Shown here in pieces: positions 42,489-51,465 of a DNA stretch of 64,000 nucleotides. The notes below the pieces were generated by a model. It was not told the origin of the DNA, did not search any database, and saw only the letters and a program-made list of their open reading frames with translations. The position numbers and the translations under genes are program-made. Source of the stretch: Adhaeribacter arboris (lineage in GTDB: Bacteria; Bacteroidota; Bacteroidia; Cytophagales; Hymenobacteraceae). The DNA is taken from the NCBI RefSeq assembly GCF_003023845.1, contig NZ_PYFT01000001.1, positions 4,712,001 through 4,776,000 on the forward strand, given 5' to 3'. Positions within the stretch are counted from its first letter, which is position 1. Every line of letters begins with the position of its first letter.

Positions 42489-42728
42489 AGTATTTCCCTC
42501 TTAAACTCCTTACTTACTCTTTAACATTAAGGCAGAATTGCCTATTTTAAAATTAGTAAGTTTTAAAATTTATTGCCGCTAAACGATAACTTAAAAAGGT
42601 CGCTATCGCTCAATAAATACTATACTTAGAGCTTATTACCTTCCAATTTCGTTCTTACTTTAACTATCTTCGCCAAGGCTTTTATACTTTCTGCCGCCAT
42701 TTAAAGAACTAACCAAACCACTTATAAA

Positions 42729-43019
42729 ATGCAACAATACCTCATTACTGCCTACGATTTTACCGATGCCGAAGCTCTAAACCGCCGGATGGCCGTACGC
42801 CCGACACACCTGGAAGGCGTTCGTAAACTGAAACAAACGGGTAATTTTCTTATTGGCGGGGCCATTCTCAATTCGGCTAGTCAAATGATGGGTTCTTCGC
42901 TGATTGTGGCCTTTGCCACTCCCGAAGAATTAGAAGCTTATCTAAAATCGGAGCCTTACATAACCGGAAAAGTTTGGGATAAAGTAGAAATTAAACCCTT
43001 CCGGGTAGCGGATGTATAA
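42729..43019 (+). CDS. YciI family protein
   Basis: A 96-residue single-domain protein with the ferredoxin-like YciI fold: MQQYLITAYDFTDAEALNRR, then RPTHLEGVRKL, FLIGGAIL and EELEAYLKSEPYITGKVWDK. YciI proteins are small dehydratase- or hydrolase-like enzymes with a conserved His-Asp pair. Here the His in RPTHLEG and acidic residues in the last helix are the candidates. Substrate and pathway are unknown. The gene stands alone in an intergenic-rich stretch. Confidence 0.85.
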   Translation: MQQYLITAYDFTDAEALNRRMAVRPTHLEGVRKLKQTGNFLIGGAILNSASQMMGSSLIVAFATPEELEAYLKSEPYITGKVWDKVEIKPFRVADV

Positions 43020-43148
43020 GTTCCTGGGTTCTTTTTAAGTGTTATACCTTTTATATTATATGTCTAAAAGCAAGCATTGCTTACTAAAGTAGATATACAG
43101 GTAATAAGGACAGAGACAAACTAGTTGGGCAACATTTAAAAGACGGAA

Positions 43149-43598
43149 ATGAAATTTAATAAAACAATAAGAACAATATTCCCACCAATAGTTGGCTACT
43201 TAACATACCTACTTTTTGATGGACTGTTTGAAAAAATATTTTCACTTGAACCTGTTGAAGAGTCTTGGGTGCCAGGAACGGTTGTTATATTAGAGAACCT
43301 TGGTGCTTTGGCATGTATTGGATTATGTTTTGCTTTTCAATACAAAGTAATTGTTCCAAAGACAACCAATTCTACAATAGCAATAACCATTAGAGCAACA
43401 TTTCTTGGGCTTATACTTGGGTTGTTTTTTTCTTTTATAGATTCATTTTATAGAACTAGTATAAAAGTTATATTAATAGAGTTTTCAAGATTTCTGGTAG
43501 ATTATGAAAGCTTTGTAATAGGAAACTTAGCCCTTCTAACAATCTTCAACTTAATTGAAAACAAGAAAATGTTAAAGGAGGTAAGAAACAAAACTTAA
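43149..43598 (+). CDS. AT-rich hypothetical four-helix membrane protein
   Basis: A 149-residue protein with no recognised family. Hydrophobic helices are at about residues 12-30, 45-65, 80-100 and 120-140 (TVVILENLGALACIGLCFAF, ATFLGLILGLFFSFIDSF, VIGNLALLTIFNLI). It is visibly more AT-rich than its neighbours and uses ATA and AGA codons that they avoid, which suggests recent acquisition. Immediately downstream lies a frameshifted lipoprotein remnant of similar composition, so both may come from the same insertion. No mobile-element gene or flanking repeat was found. Confidence 0.65.
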   Translation: MKFNKTIRTIFPPIVGYLTYLLFDGLFEKIFSLEPVEESWVPGTVVILENLGALACIGLCFAFQYKVIVPKTTNSTIAITIRATFLGLILGLFFSFIDSFYRTSIKVILIEFSRFLVDYESFVIGNLALLTIFNLIENKKMLKEVRNKT

Positions 43599-43641
43599 AT
43601 CACACCAAGGCCCGCCATAGCCCATTATGCCTAATTAAAAA

Positions 43642-43817
43642 ATGAAAAAGCTTCTGCCAATTTTTATGCTTTCAATAGTTTTTTAGCATGTGGAGAAACA
43701 AAAGTTAAGCCCCAAGTTAAAGAAGCTTCACCTTTAACAACCGGAGATTACTACTTAGGCATACACAACCTAAAAAGCATTGAAAAACTTTTTAGCAAAG
43801 ATGTTAAGAACCATTGA
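43642..43817 (+). pseudogene. Frameshifted small lipoprotein remnant
   Basis: ATG 43642 opens a signal-peptide-like frame (MKKLLPIFMLSIVF) that stops at TAG 43684-43686, right at a run of six Ts (43679-43684). In the next frame the sequence continues without interruption to TGA 43815-43817: LACGETKVKPQ, then SPLTTGDYYLGIHNL and SIEKLFSKDVKNH. Restoring one T gives a signal peptide with a perfect lipobox (VFLAC). The gene is either inactivated by a 1-base deletion, read by slippage at the T run, or affected by a sequence error. The product would be only about 58 residues. Confidence 0.6.
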
Positions 43818-43932
43818 ACTAAAGCTATAACTTAAAATTCGTTTAAAATTTAGGAAGGCGATGCTCTAAATCAGCTTTAATTACCATAACAATAAATATA
43901 TTTAACGTTTAAATAGAAAACATTCCTACGTT

Positions 43933-44298
43933 ATGAGCCCTTTAAGAATCTTTTGTTTAGTAATGACAGTAGCCTTCTTGTACGCTACGGCGGTTCAGTA
44001 CAACGATCCGGATCCTTATTATTGGATGCCGATTTATCTTATTCCCGCAACTATATCGATGTTAATTTTCTTTGGACGAGGTAATAGCCTCAAACCCATA
44101 CTTTTAATTTTAGCCCTGATATATCTGGCAGGAACGTATTACATGTGGCCGGCCCATTGGGAAGGGGTGGCTTTACAACACGGCATGAAAACGATAAACA
44201 TTGAAGAAGGCCGTGAATCGTTGGGTTTGGCAATTGTGGGTTTTACCCTGATAGTTTATTTTCTGGCCTTAAACCGGCACAAGCGTATTATCACGTAA
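43933..44298 (+). CDS. TMEM220-like transmembrane protein
   Basis: A 121-residue membrane protein. Its sequence matches the TMEM220 helix family: VQYNDPDPYYWMPIYLIPA after the first helix, and the C-terminal NIEEGRESLGLAIVGFTLIV. Four hydrophobic segments fit residues 3-19, 33-48, 55-68 and 98-114. Function is unknown in all organisms. It is monocistronic, with a terminator 13 bp after the stop codon. Confidence 0.8.
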   Translation: MSPLRIFCLVMTVAFLYATAVQYNDPDPYYWMPIYLIPATISMLIFFGRGNSLKPILLILALIYLAGTYYMWPAHWEGVALQHGMKTINIEEGRESLGLAIVGFTLIVYFLALNRHKRIIT

Positions 44299-44310
44299 TT
44301 CTATTAATTT

Positions 44311-44337
44311 AAAAAGCCGGTAATCACCGGCTTTTTT
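44311..44337 (+). terminator. Intrinsic terminator after the TMEM220-like gene
   Basis: An 11-bp stem, aaaaagccggt (44311-44321) and accggcttttt (44326-44336), with a 4-base loop and T run. Confidence 0.85.
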
Positions 44338-44435
44338 ATGAAGAGCAATTGGTAAAAAACTCTAATCGGCTCCCTAACATCTTTATTGTTTTTTATTCGT
44401 ACGCGTAGGCGGCCGTTCATCCATCCTATTTACTT

Positions 44436-45242
44436 ATGAAGCATACTTTACTAGTAACTTTTTTGTCAGTAGTGTTACCCTGCATTTGTTTCGCGCAAAC
44501 CACTGAAGAAGCGCCGGAGCTGGAATCGGATCGGCCTACTTTTACCCAAGGCGCTACTGTGGTGCCATCCAAAACCATTCAGATAGAAACCGGACTGGAA
44601 TACCGGAAAGATCAAACGGAGGAACAGCAGGAGAAAGATTTCATTTATCCTACAACTTTAATCCGGATGGGAATTCTAAAAAAAGTAGAATTACGGGTAA
44701 ATGTAGATTTTGAAAAACAAAAACATCACTATGCGGCAAGTTCCAGTTTACCGGGACCACAAACCAAACTGCAAGGTTTTGATAATGTGCGGGTAGGTAC
44801 GAAAATAGAATTAGTAAAAGGCGAGGGTGCCCTGCCCACTATAGGAATTTTAGGTAATGTAACGTTACCAGTCGGCAATAAAGATTTGCGGCCGCCGCAC
44901 ACGGCACCGGAAGGCCGGTTGCTTTTTAAAAACGAATTATCCGAAAAGCTGAATTTACAATACAATTTTGGTTACCATAAGCATAAAGAAGAAGAAGAAT
45001 ATCGGGGCGAAATGATTTACACGGTTAATGCTAATTTTAAAGTTGCCGATACCTTCCAGGCCTTTGCCGAATACGAAGCCACGAAAGCGGTCCATCAATC
45101 CGTTGATAGCAGTATAAATGGTGGTTTTATGTTTAAAATATTACCTAACCTGCAAGTAGATGTATTTGGGGGAACCAGCGTATCCGAAGCTGCACCTGAT
45201 TTTTACACGGGAGCCGGTGTTACCTGGCGCATACCTCGTTAA
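44436..45242 (+). CDS. Outer-membrane beta-barrel transporter (phenol-degradation MetA family type)
   Basis: A 268-residue protein with a cleavable signal (LLVTFLSVVLPCICFAQ) and a mature N-terminus rich in acid residues. The family signature ESDRPTFTQGATVVPSKTIQ is characteristic of Bacteroidota proteins in the Phenol_MetA_deg/transporter group. Alternating amphipathic strands follow, including IQIETGLEYRKDQ, LQYNFGYHKHK and LQVDVFGGTSVSEAAPDFY, ending in VTWRIPR. It is probably a small outer-membrane channel; the substrate is not known. It converges on the M28 peptidase through a very long hairpin. Confidence 0.8.
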   Translation: MKHTLLVTFLSVVLPCICFAQTTEEAPELESDRPTFTQGATVVPSKTIQIETGLEYRKDQTEEQQEKDFIYPTTLIRMGILKKVELRVNVDFEKQKHHYAASSSLPGPQTKLQGFDNVRVGTKIELVKGEGALPTIGILGNVTLPVGNKDLRPPHTAPEGRLLFKNELSEKLNLQYNFGYHKHKEEEEYRGEMIYTVNANFKVADTFQAFAEYEATKAVHQSVDSSINGGFMFKILPNLQVDVFGGTSVSEAAPDFYTGAGVTWRIPR

Positions 45243-45299
45243 TATCCGCTTTTTTAGTTGAAGCAAGTAGCTTAATCTGTGTTAGTAGGATATATTATA

Positions 45300-45372
45300 A
45301 AAACAGTATTCTTATAAAAAGTCCGAATTTCTAAAACTTAGAAATTCGGACTTTTTATAAGAATACTGTTTT
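45300..45372. terminator. Very long bidirectional hairpin (35-bp perfect inverted repeat)
   Basis: Arms 45300-45334 and 45338-45372 are perfectly complementary over 35 bp with a loop of only 3 bases. It lies between convergent genes, and its right arm overlaps the stop codon (45371-45373) of the M28 peptidase. It works as a terminator in both directions. It is far longer than the other terminators here. Confidence 0.85.
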
Positions 45373-47017
45373 ACTTTTTATTACTATCTACTTTAATTCG
45401 GTCGTCGCGGTTGGCTAGTTCCCAGGCGGTATAAAAAACCAGCCGGCCGATTTTTTCAATTTTATCGAATAAAATTTTGTCTACTTCGTCGGTTTCCTGG
45501 TGGTAATCGTCGTGCACGCCGTTAAAGAAAAAAGCGACCGGAATGTTATTTTTAGCAAAATTATAATGGTCGGAGCGGTAGTAAAATCGGTTCGGATCTT
45601 CGGGATCGTTGAAACGGTAATCCAACTTTAATTGCGTGTATTGCTTATTGGCAGCTTCATTAATGGCGTGCAACTCCGACGATAATTTGTCGGAACCAAT
45701 CACGTACACGTAGTTTTTGTCGTTGTCGTGCTCTTTATCCAGACGCCCAATCATATCAATATTTAAATCTACTACGGTGTTTTCCAAAGGTAATACCGGA
45801 TGGTCGGTGTAATACTCCGAACCCAATAAACCTTTTTCTTCCCCGGTTACGGTCATAAACAACATGCTACGCCGCGGCCCGAAACCGTCTTTTTTAGCTT
45901 GCGCAAAAGCTTGGGCCAATTCCATTACGGTTACGGTGCCGGAACCATCGTCGTCGGCCCCATTGTACACTTTTCCGTTTTGCACGCCTACGTGGTCGTA
46001 ATGCGCGGTTACTACTACAATTTCGTCTTTTTTATCGGTGCCTTCTACCAAGCCCAGTACGTTTTCGGTGGGCAATAATTCGCGCTTACGGGCTAGTTTT
46101 ACCTGAATGGTTTTAATAGGTTTAAACGGAGAAGTAATAGCTTGACCAGCTTTGCTAACCTGACCATGATAGTTTACCAAATTACGCGAGGTAGCATTCA
46201 ATAGGCGGCCACCCATTTCCGGACCAATAAAAATGCCGGGAACTTCGGGCGTTTCGGCCTTTTCTTTCGGGAACTTCACCGAAGCACGTTCGGCAACCGC
46301 TTTAATCCGGGCCACGTACTGATCAAATTCGTCCTGGCTGGTCCGGCTGCCAATTAAAATAATGGCTACTGCCCCCTTCTGAGCGGCTACCGTACTTTTT
46401 CTTTTCCAGTCAGTGGACCACGCGGAGGGTTTACTGGTTTGGGTAATAATAGATTTGCCTTGCCGGTTAGTAGGTTCACCGACAAACATTACCGCTACTT
46501 TCCCGGTAACATCTACATTGTTATAATCGGTGTAAGCGGAGTCTTCAATACCGTAACCTACAAATACTGTTTCCAGATTTTGCTCCGTAGTAAAAGTCGG
46601 ATCGCCCTGCACGTAAAAATCGGTTAGAAAGATAAAACGTTTGCCATCGATGGTTACGTAGCCCTCGTCCCAGGAGGTTTTTTCGAGGTTAAAGGTTTGA
46701 TAATAGGGGTTATTGCCTTCTTTTACCGGGCCGGTCAGGCCATCGGCCTTAAACTGATTCGAGATATACTCGGCTGCCATTTTCTGGCCTTTTTCACCGG
46801 TTTCCCGGCCTTCGTATGCATCCGAAGCAATGGTAGTTAAATGTTTGGTTAAGTCGGCTACGGTAATGGTGGAAGCATAGGTAGGAGCAGCCGCGCGTAA
46901 TTTGGTAACATCCGTTAAAACTTCCGTTTTAGGAATAACAGTAGAGGTTTTTTGCCGGGTGCAGCTTCCGGCGAGTATAATTGTTGCTAAAGCTATGGCA
47001 TACAGGTTTTTATTCAT
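45371..47017 (-). CDS. M28 family zinc aminopeptidase lipoprotein with PA domain
   Basis: A 548-residue protein. The signal ends in LAGSC, with Cys19 as lipidation site. A PA (protease-associated) domain is inserted at about residues 130-290 (NLETVFVGYGIEDSAYTDYN, GKVAVMFVGEPTN). The M28 catalytic part contains H339 in TAHYDHVG, Asp in YNGADDDGSG, Glu-Glu in TVTGEEKGLLGS, Asp in LNIDMIGR and His in YRSDHYNF. This is the complete set of co-catalytic zinc ligands. It should remove N-terminal residues from peptides in the periplasm or on the surface. It is monocistronic, ending within the long hairpin. Confidence 0.92.
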   Translation of the reverse strand: MNKNLYAIALATIILAGSCTRQKTSTVIPKTEVLTDVTKLRAAAPTYASTITVADLTKHLTTIASDAYEGRETGEKGQKMAAEYISNQFKADGLTGPVKEGNNPYYQTFNLEKTSWDEGYVTIDGKRFIFLTDFYVQGDPTFTTEQNLETVFVGYGIEDSAYTDYNNVDVTGKVAVMFVGEPTNRQGKSIITQTSKPSAWSTDWKRKSTVAAQKGAVAIILIGSRTSQDEFDQYVARIKAVAERASVKFPKEKAETPEVPGIFIGPEMGGRLLNATSRNLVNYHGQVSKAGQAITSPFKPIKTIQVKLARKRELLPTENVLGLVEGTDKKDEIVVVTAHYDHVGVQNGKVYNGADDDGSGTVTVMELAQAFAQAKKDGFGPRRSMLFMTVTGEEKGLLGSEYYTDHPVLPLENTVVDLNIDMIGRLDKEHDNDKNYVYVIGSDKLSSELHAINEAANKQYTQLKLDYRFNDPEDPNRFYYRSDHYNFAKNNIPVAFFFNGVHDDYHQETDEVDKILFDKIEKIGRLVFYTAWELANRDDRIKVDSNKK

Positions 47018-47332
47018 GGAGTTAGGTGCTGGTGGAAAATATAATAGGTAATACGTTCTGAATCAGGTGTTATGTTTTAAGCTATACGATTTAAGCTTCT
47101 CGGAGGAAAAATAATAGCTTTAACTATAACTATTTATTTAAAAAACAATCAGGAGAGATTTTACAAATTACGGGCATTTACATGGCAAACTTTCGTTGTT
47201 CTACTTCTTAAGTAGTTCCTGCTTTTATTTATCCTTTTAGCTATGCTGGCTTTCCTGCTATTATTTTACTGTTAAAGACTGTTAGTCAAGTAGTTTATTT
47301 GCATAAACGTTAAATAGTGGGCGGTAATTATA
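47018..47332. other. Intergenic region between M28 peptidase and ispF
   Basis: 315 bp of AT-rich sequence that must contain the promoter of the leftward M28 gene. I saw no gene and no clear repeat or hairpin. Confidence 0.5.
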
Positions 47333-47812
47333 TCACGATTTATAAATTAATACCGTGGCATAAGCGGCCACCCCTTCTTTTTTGCCCACAAAGCCCAATT
47401 TTTCGGTGGTAGTTGCTTTAATCGAAATATCTTCCTCGGGTAGTTGCATTACTTCGGCCAGGCAGGTTTTCATGGCCGGAATGTGCGGGTTTACTTTGGG
47501 TTCCTGGAGGCAAACGGTAGAATCAATATTACTAACCTCGAAGCCGGCGTTCCGGATTAATTTTAAAACTTCCCGGAGTAAAATTTTACTGTCGATGCCT
47601 TTGTACTGCGGATCAGTATCGGCAAAATGGTAGCCAATATCGCGCATATTAGCTGCACCCAGTAAAGCATCGCAGATCACGTGAATGAGTACATCCGCAT
47701 CGGAATGGCCTAAAGCGCCGTGCGTATGCGGAATTTTAATGCCGCCCAACCAAAAGTCGAGACCTTCCCGTAATTGGTGAACATCGTAGCCGAAACCAGT
47801 TCTTATTTTCAT
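47333..47812 (-). CDS. ispF: 2-C-methyl-D-erythritol 2,4-cyclodiphosphate synthase
   Basis: 159 residues from ATG 47812; a TTG three codons upstream is ignored. IspF converts CDP-methylerythritol 2-phosphate into the cyclic diphosphate with release of CMP, in the MEP isoprenoid pathway. The zinc ligands D10, H12 and H44 sit in FGYDVHQ and SDADVLIH. Other signatures are DIGYHFADTDPQYKG, DSTVCLQEPK and the C-terminal IKATTTEKLGFVGKKEG. Length is standard for this trimeric cytosolic enzyme. No other MEP gene is adjacent. Confidence 0.96.
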   Translation of the reverse strand: MKIRTGFGYDVHQLREGLDFWLGGIKIPHTHGALGHSDADVLIHVICDALLGAANMRDIGYHFADTDPQYKGIDSKILLREVLKLIRNAGFEVSNIDSTVCLQEPKVNPHIPAMKTCLAEVMQLPEEDISIKATTTEKLGFVGKKEGVAAYATVLIYKS

Positions 47813-48018
47813 AAAGAACAATTAATAGTTTATATAATTGCCGGCAAAAATAAGGATTGTTAAACGGATGCCCGTATAAATTTTGTAATTCTTCGCTTGC
47901 CGGAAATTTTGTTCGCTACCAGTACTATAATCCAGAGCTTAAACTAACCTTATTGTTTCAAGGGTAAACAATGTAGGTACCTAATTTAGAAATGAAATTA
48001 CCACCTAGAGAATTTTGC

Positions 48019-49488
48019 TTACGCTTTTTCAGCTTGCCGTAATTTTAAAATAATATCTATTTTCTGATTATATAAATTTTCTTCCAGGCCTACCGGATAC
48101 ACGTGCGGATTTAAAAAACGGCGGATAGTTTCGTGTAATTGCTGTACTTGCTGTTGCGCGTGCTGTTGAATAGTGCGTAAATCCGGGGTTTGGTAAATAA
48201 GCTGACCTTGCCGGAAAATTGGAACGAGTAAGTCCTGGCATTGAATGCTGGATGCCATAGTTTTACGGCGGGTAGCATCATTCGGGTCGATGAGCGTGGA
48301 AGTAGGCGCGGTTTCTTCTGAATAAATCATATCGGCCAGAAAGCCTTGTTCGTTAAAAAAGCGACGTACCTGCTGAATACCCGGGGTAGATATTTTGGCC
48401 AATTGCTCTGACAGTTTTAATTTGTATTCCCACTCGCCGGTAACTGGGTGGCGGAGCGCTCCTAACTTATACACGCCGCCCAAGGCCGGTTGATCGTAAG
48501 CGGTTACTAATTTGGTACCAATTCCCCAGGTATCAATGCGGGCACCCTGTCGTTTTAAGCTCTCGATCAAATACTCGTCTAAGTCGTTGCTGGCCACAAT
48601 GGATACCGCCGGGAAACCAGCCTCATCGAAAAGGCGACGACCTTCCTTACTTAAATAAGCTAAATCACCGGAGTCCAGCCGGACACCTTGTAATTCATGC
48701 CCGCGAGCCCGCAGATCTTTCGCAACTGTCACGGCTTTTTTAATTCCGGCTAGGGTATTATAGGTATCTACCAGAAATACCGAATCATCCGGAAATACCT
48801 CGGCGTAAGCGGTAAAGGCAGCTTGTTCTTCCGTAAAACTCATTACCCAACTGTGCGCGTGCGTGCCTTTTACCGGAATAGTAAATAATCGCCCAGCCAG
48901 CAGGTTAGAAGTAGCTCCTATTCCGCCGATAAAGGCCGCTCGGGTAGCAGATAAGGCCCCATCCGGTCCCTGCGCCCGGCGCATACCAAACTCAATCACC
49001 CGATCACCTTGGGCTGCTTCCACAATGCGCGCGGCTTTGGTAGCTACCAGCGTCTGGAAATTAATGATGGTGAGTAAAGGAGTCTCGACGAGCTGACATT
49101 GTAAAATAGGGCCGGAGATACGCAATAAAGGTTCATTTGGAAATACCACCGTACCTTCGGGCACCGCGGCTACATCGCAGGTAAAACGCATTTGCAGCAA
49201 GTAATCCAGAAAGCCTTGTTCGAATAAAGGTTGATTTTTACTGCCGCGTAAGCTGCCTAAATAAGCGGTATCTTCCGGCGTAAATTGCAGGTGCTGTAAC
49301 AAATCTATGGCATCCGCCAGACCAGCCATTACGGTATAACCTCCTTTAAATGGGTTCTTCCGGAAGTATAAATGAAAAACAGCTTCCTGTTCGGCCATTC
49401 CTTTTTTCCAATATCCTTGAGCCATCGTTAATTGGTACAAATCGGTTAGTAATGCCAAGGAGGTTTGGAAGCGATCGGATATATTCAT
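48019..49488 (-). CDS. pncB: Nicotinate phosphoribosyltransferase
   Basis: A 489-residue cytosolic enzyme that makes nicotinate mononucleotide from nicotinate and PRPP in NAD salvage. Family motifs are LTDLYQLTMAQGYWKKGM at the N-terminus, VIEFGMRRAQGPDGALSATR, GTHAHSWVMSF with the functional His, GVRLDSGDLAYLSKEGR, and IDTWGIGTKLVTAYDQPALG. Length fits the longer bacterial/eukaryote-like subgroup. It is monocistronic. The gap to ispF (206 bp) holds no gene. Confidence 0.94.
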   Translation of the reverse strand: MNISDRFQTSLALLTDLYQLTMAQGYWKKGMAEQEAVFHLYFRKNPFKGGYTVMAGLADAIDLLQHLQFTPEDTAYLGSLRGSKNQPLFEQGFLDYLLQMRFTCDVAAVPEGTVVFPNEPLLRISGPILQCQLVETPLLTIINFQTLVATKAARIVEAAQGDRVIEFGMRRAQGPDGALSATRAAFIGGIGATSNLLAGRLFTIPVKGTHAHSWVMSFTEEQAAFTAYAEVFPDDSVFLVDTYNTLAGIKKAVTVAKDLRARGHELQGVRLDSGDLAYLSKEGRRLFDEAGFPAVSIVASNDLDEYLIESLKRQGARIDTWGIGTKLVTAYDQPALGGVYKLGALRHPVTGEWEYKLKLSEQLAKISTPGIQQVRRFFNEQGFLADMIYSEETAPTSTLIDPNDATRRKTMASSIQCQDLLVPIFRQGQLIYQTPDLRTIQQHAQQQVQQLHETIRRFLNPHVYPVGLEENLYNQKIDIILKLRQAEKA

Positions 49489-49672
49489 TTTAGCTTTTGA
49501 TTAAGGAGAATGCTGGTTCCTACGATAGTTACTATAGTTGGTTTATAAGGGTTAGCTAAAGGTTAGCATTAAGGCTACTCATCTAAATAAAGGAATAAAT
49601 AATAAGCGTATACTGGCTTGATTTAGCGTCTTACTTATTTTAACTTTCCATCCATAAATACTCGTCTGATTA

Positions 49673-50344
49673 ATGTTTCTTTATGCTGATTTATTCATGA
49701 AATATTTTAGATTTTTAAAATATATTATTTGGTTTTCACTCATTAGTTTGTTTCCAGGGCGAACAGTTTACGCCCAAAATCCGCATGGGGATAAAGATAA
49801 ACAAACGTTTAAAAGCCTTTTTAATGGTCTTACTTTAGACGGCTGGCATATTATTCCGGGTGGCAATTGGCAGGTAATAAACGGAGCTATTGTTGGAACC
49901 AGTAGCAAAGAAGAAAAACGCCACGGTTTGCTGGTAAGCGATAAAGTATACAAAGATTTTACCGTAAAATTAAAATTTCGACCCATTACAGGTAATAGCG
50001 GCTTTTACTTCCGCTGCGAAGAAACCAACGACGAGGTGGGCGTGCACGGCTTTCAAGCGGAGATAGATCCCGAGAAAGATTCCGGGGGCTTGTACGAAAC
50101 GGGTAGCCGCGAATGGGTAGTTCAACCCAAGCCGGAAGACGTTAAAAGATGGTTGAAGCCCGGTCTCTGGAACGACATGACGGTTATTGCCCGGGGCGGG
50201 AACATTGTGGTTTTTATTAACGGCTACAAAACGGCCGCCCTGAGCAATGATGCCGGCCGCCCGGAAGGCCATTTAGCGCTGCAACTACACGGTGGCATGG
50301 ATATGAACGTGCTTTTTAAAGATATTCAAATTTCCGAAGAGTAA
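49673..50344 (+). CDS. DUF1080 (3-keto-disaccharide hydrolase-like) secreted protein
   Basis: A 223-residue protein; ATG 49697 is an alternative start nearer the signal sequence (FLKYIIWFSLISLFPGRTVYAQ). The mature part is a single DUF1080 concanavalin-like domain: FKSLFNGLTLDGWHI, GNWQVINGAIVGT, LKFRPITGNSGFYFR, GFQAEIDPEKDSGGLYETG, WNDMTVIARGGNIVVFING and GHLALQLHGGMDMNVLFKDI. Members hydrolyse 3-keto-glycosides formed by sugar dehydrogenases. Partner-like genes occur elsewhere in this window (Gfo/Idh, sugar isomerase), not next to it. Confidence 0.88.
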   Translation: MFLYADLFMKYFRFLKYIIWFSLISLFPGRTVYAQNPHGDKDKQTFKSLFNGLTLDGWHIIPGGNWQVINGAIVGTSSKEEKRHGLLVSDKVYKDFTVKLKFRPITGNSGFYFRCEETNDEVGVHGFQAEIDPEKDSGGLYETGSREWVVQPKPEDVKRWLKPGLWNDMTVIARGGNIVVFINGYKTAALSNDAGRPEGHLALQLHGGMDMNVLFKDIQISEE

Positions 50345-50403
50345 ATATTTTATACCTTATCGGCTAAATACGTAGGAGATAGAAAAGCTCAATAAACCTG
50401 TTA

Positions 50404-51465
50404 TCACGCGTAAAATCCTGGTTCCGGTTTCCAGTTCAGTGAAGAACTGGGGCTCTTTAATTCAAAGGCCTGCGCCAATAATTCGTAGCTGCGCAGCCGG
50501 TCGGCAAAATCATAAGTAATGGTTACAATTACGAGCTCGTCTATGTCGTAGTCCGTAGCCATTTGGGTTAGTTTTTCTTTTACCTGCTCGGGTGTACCGG
50601 CTACCATTCTTTGGCGGTTATATTGAATACGGGCTAGTTCTGATTCAGTATATTCCTGGGCATTGGCATCTTCGTAAGGGGGTACACCCGCCCGGATACC
50701 TTTCTCAATCCGAAGCATAAGTAAGTCCATTACGGCTTGTAGTTCTTGTGCCTTTTTTTCGGTTTCGGCGCATAAAACAAAAACACTGGCATTGGCTACC
50801 GGAGCGGGTAAGTTTTCGGAGGCTTGAAAATGAGTACGGTATGATTTTACCATTTCCGGACCACCGTTTGGATTGATGAAATGAGCAAATGAAAAACCAA
50901 AACCAAAATGAGCCGCGAAAACGCCACTCTGCCCGCTGGAACTAAGCAACCAGACCGGCGGTACGGTTTCGGCACTGGGAATAGCCTTAATGCGGGCTAA
51001 GTCGGTGCCGGGTTCAAAGGTATCGTTCAGGTAGTGGCCTAAATCGGTGAGTTGCTGAAAAAAGTCTTGTTCACTGAAGGTATTATACGGATTTAAGGCT
51101 TGAGCCGTCAGTCGGTCGGAACCGGGCGCCCGGCCAATTCCTAAATCAATCCGGCCCGGGAAAAGAGTTTCGAGCATCCGGAAATTTTCTGCCACTTTTA
51201 AAGCGCTGTAGTGCGGGAGCATCACGCCACCCGACCCTACCCGGATATACTGCGTTTTATTAGCTAAATGCGCCATTAATACCTCGGGGGTGGAGCCGGC
51301 TAAGCCTCGGGTGTTATGGTGTTCCGATACCCAAAAACGGGTATAGCCTAACTTATCGGCCATCTTAGCGAGTTGTACGGTTTCCTGCAGGGCTTGGCGA
51401 GCAGTGCCGCTCTTCCGAATCGGCGATTGATCGAGTACACTTAGCCGAATTGATTTTACACTCAT
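50404..51465 (-). CDS. LLM class flavin-dependent oxidoreductase (luciferase-like)
   Basis: A 353-residue cytosolic TIM-barrel of the bacterial luciferase-like superfamily. Its features are those of the MsnO8-type group: LSVLDQSPIRKSGTARQAL, YTRFWVSEHHNTRGLAGSTP, RVGSGGVMLPHYSALKVAE, ETLFPGRIDLGIGRAPGSD and PPVWLLSSSGQSGVFAAHFG. It binds FMN or F420; the substrate is unknown. It is a single gene with no linked flavin reductase. Confidence 0.88.
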   Translation of the reverse strand: MSVKSIRLSVLDQSPIRKSGTARQALQETVQLAKMADKLGYTRFWVSEHHNTRGLAGSTPEVLMAHLANKTQYIRVGSGGVMLPHYSALKVAENFRMLETLFPGRIDLGIGRAPGSDRLTAQALNPYNTFSEQDFFQQLTDLGHYLNDTFEPGTDLARIKAIPSAETVPPVWLLSSSGQSGVFAAHFGFGFSFAHFINPNGGPEMVKSYRTHFQASENLPAPVANASVFVLCAETEKKAQELQAVMDLLMLRIEKGIRAGVPPYEDANAQEYTESELARIQYNRQRMVAGTPEQVKEKLTQMATDYDIDELVIVTITYDFADRLRSYELLAQAFELKSPSSSLNWKPEPGFYA

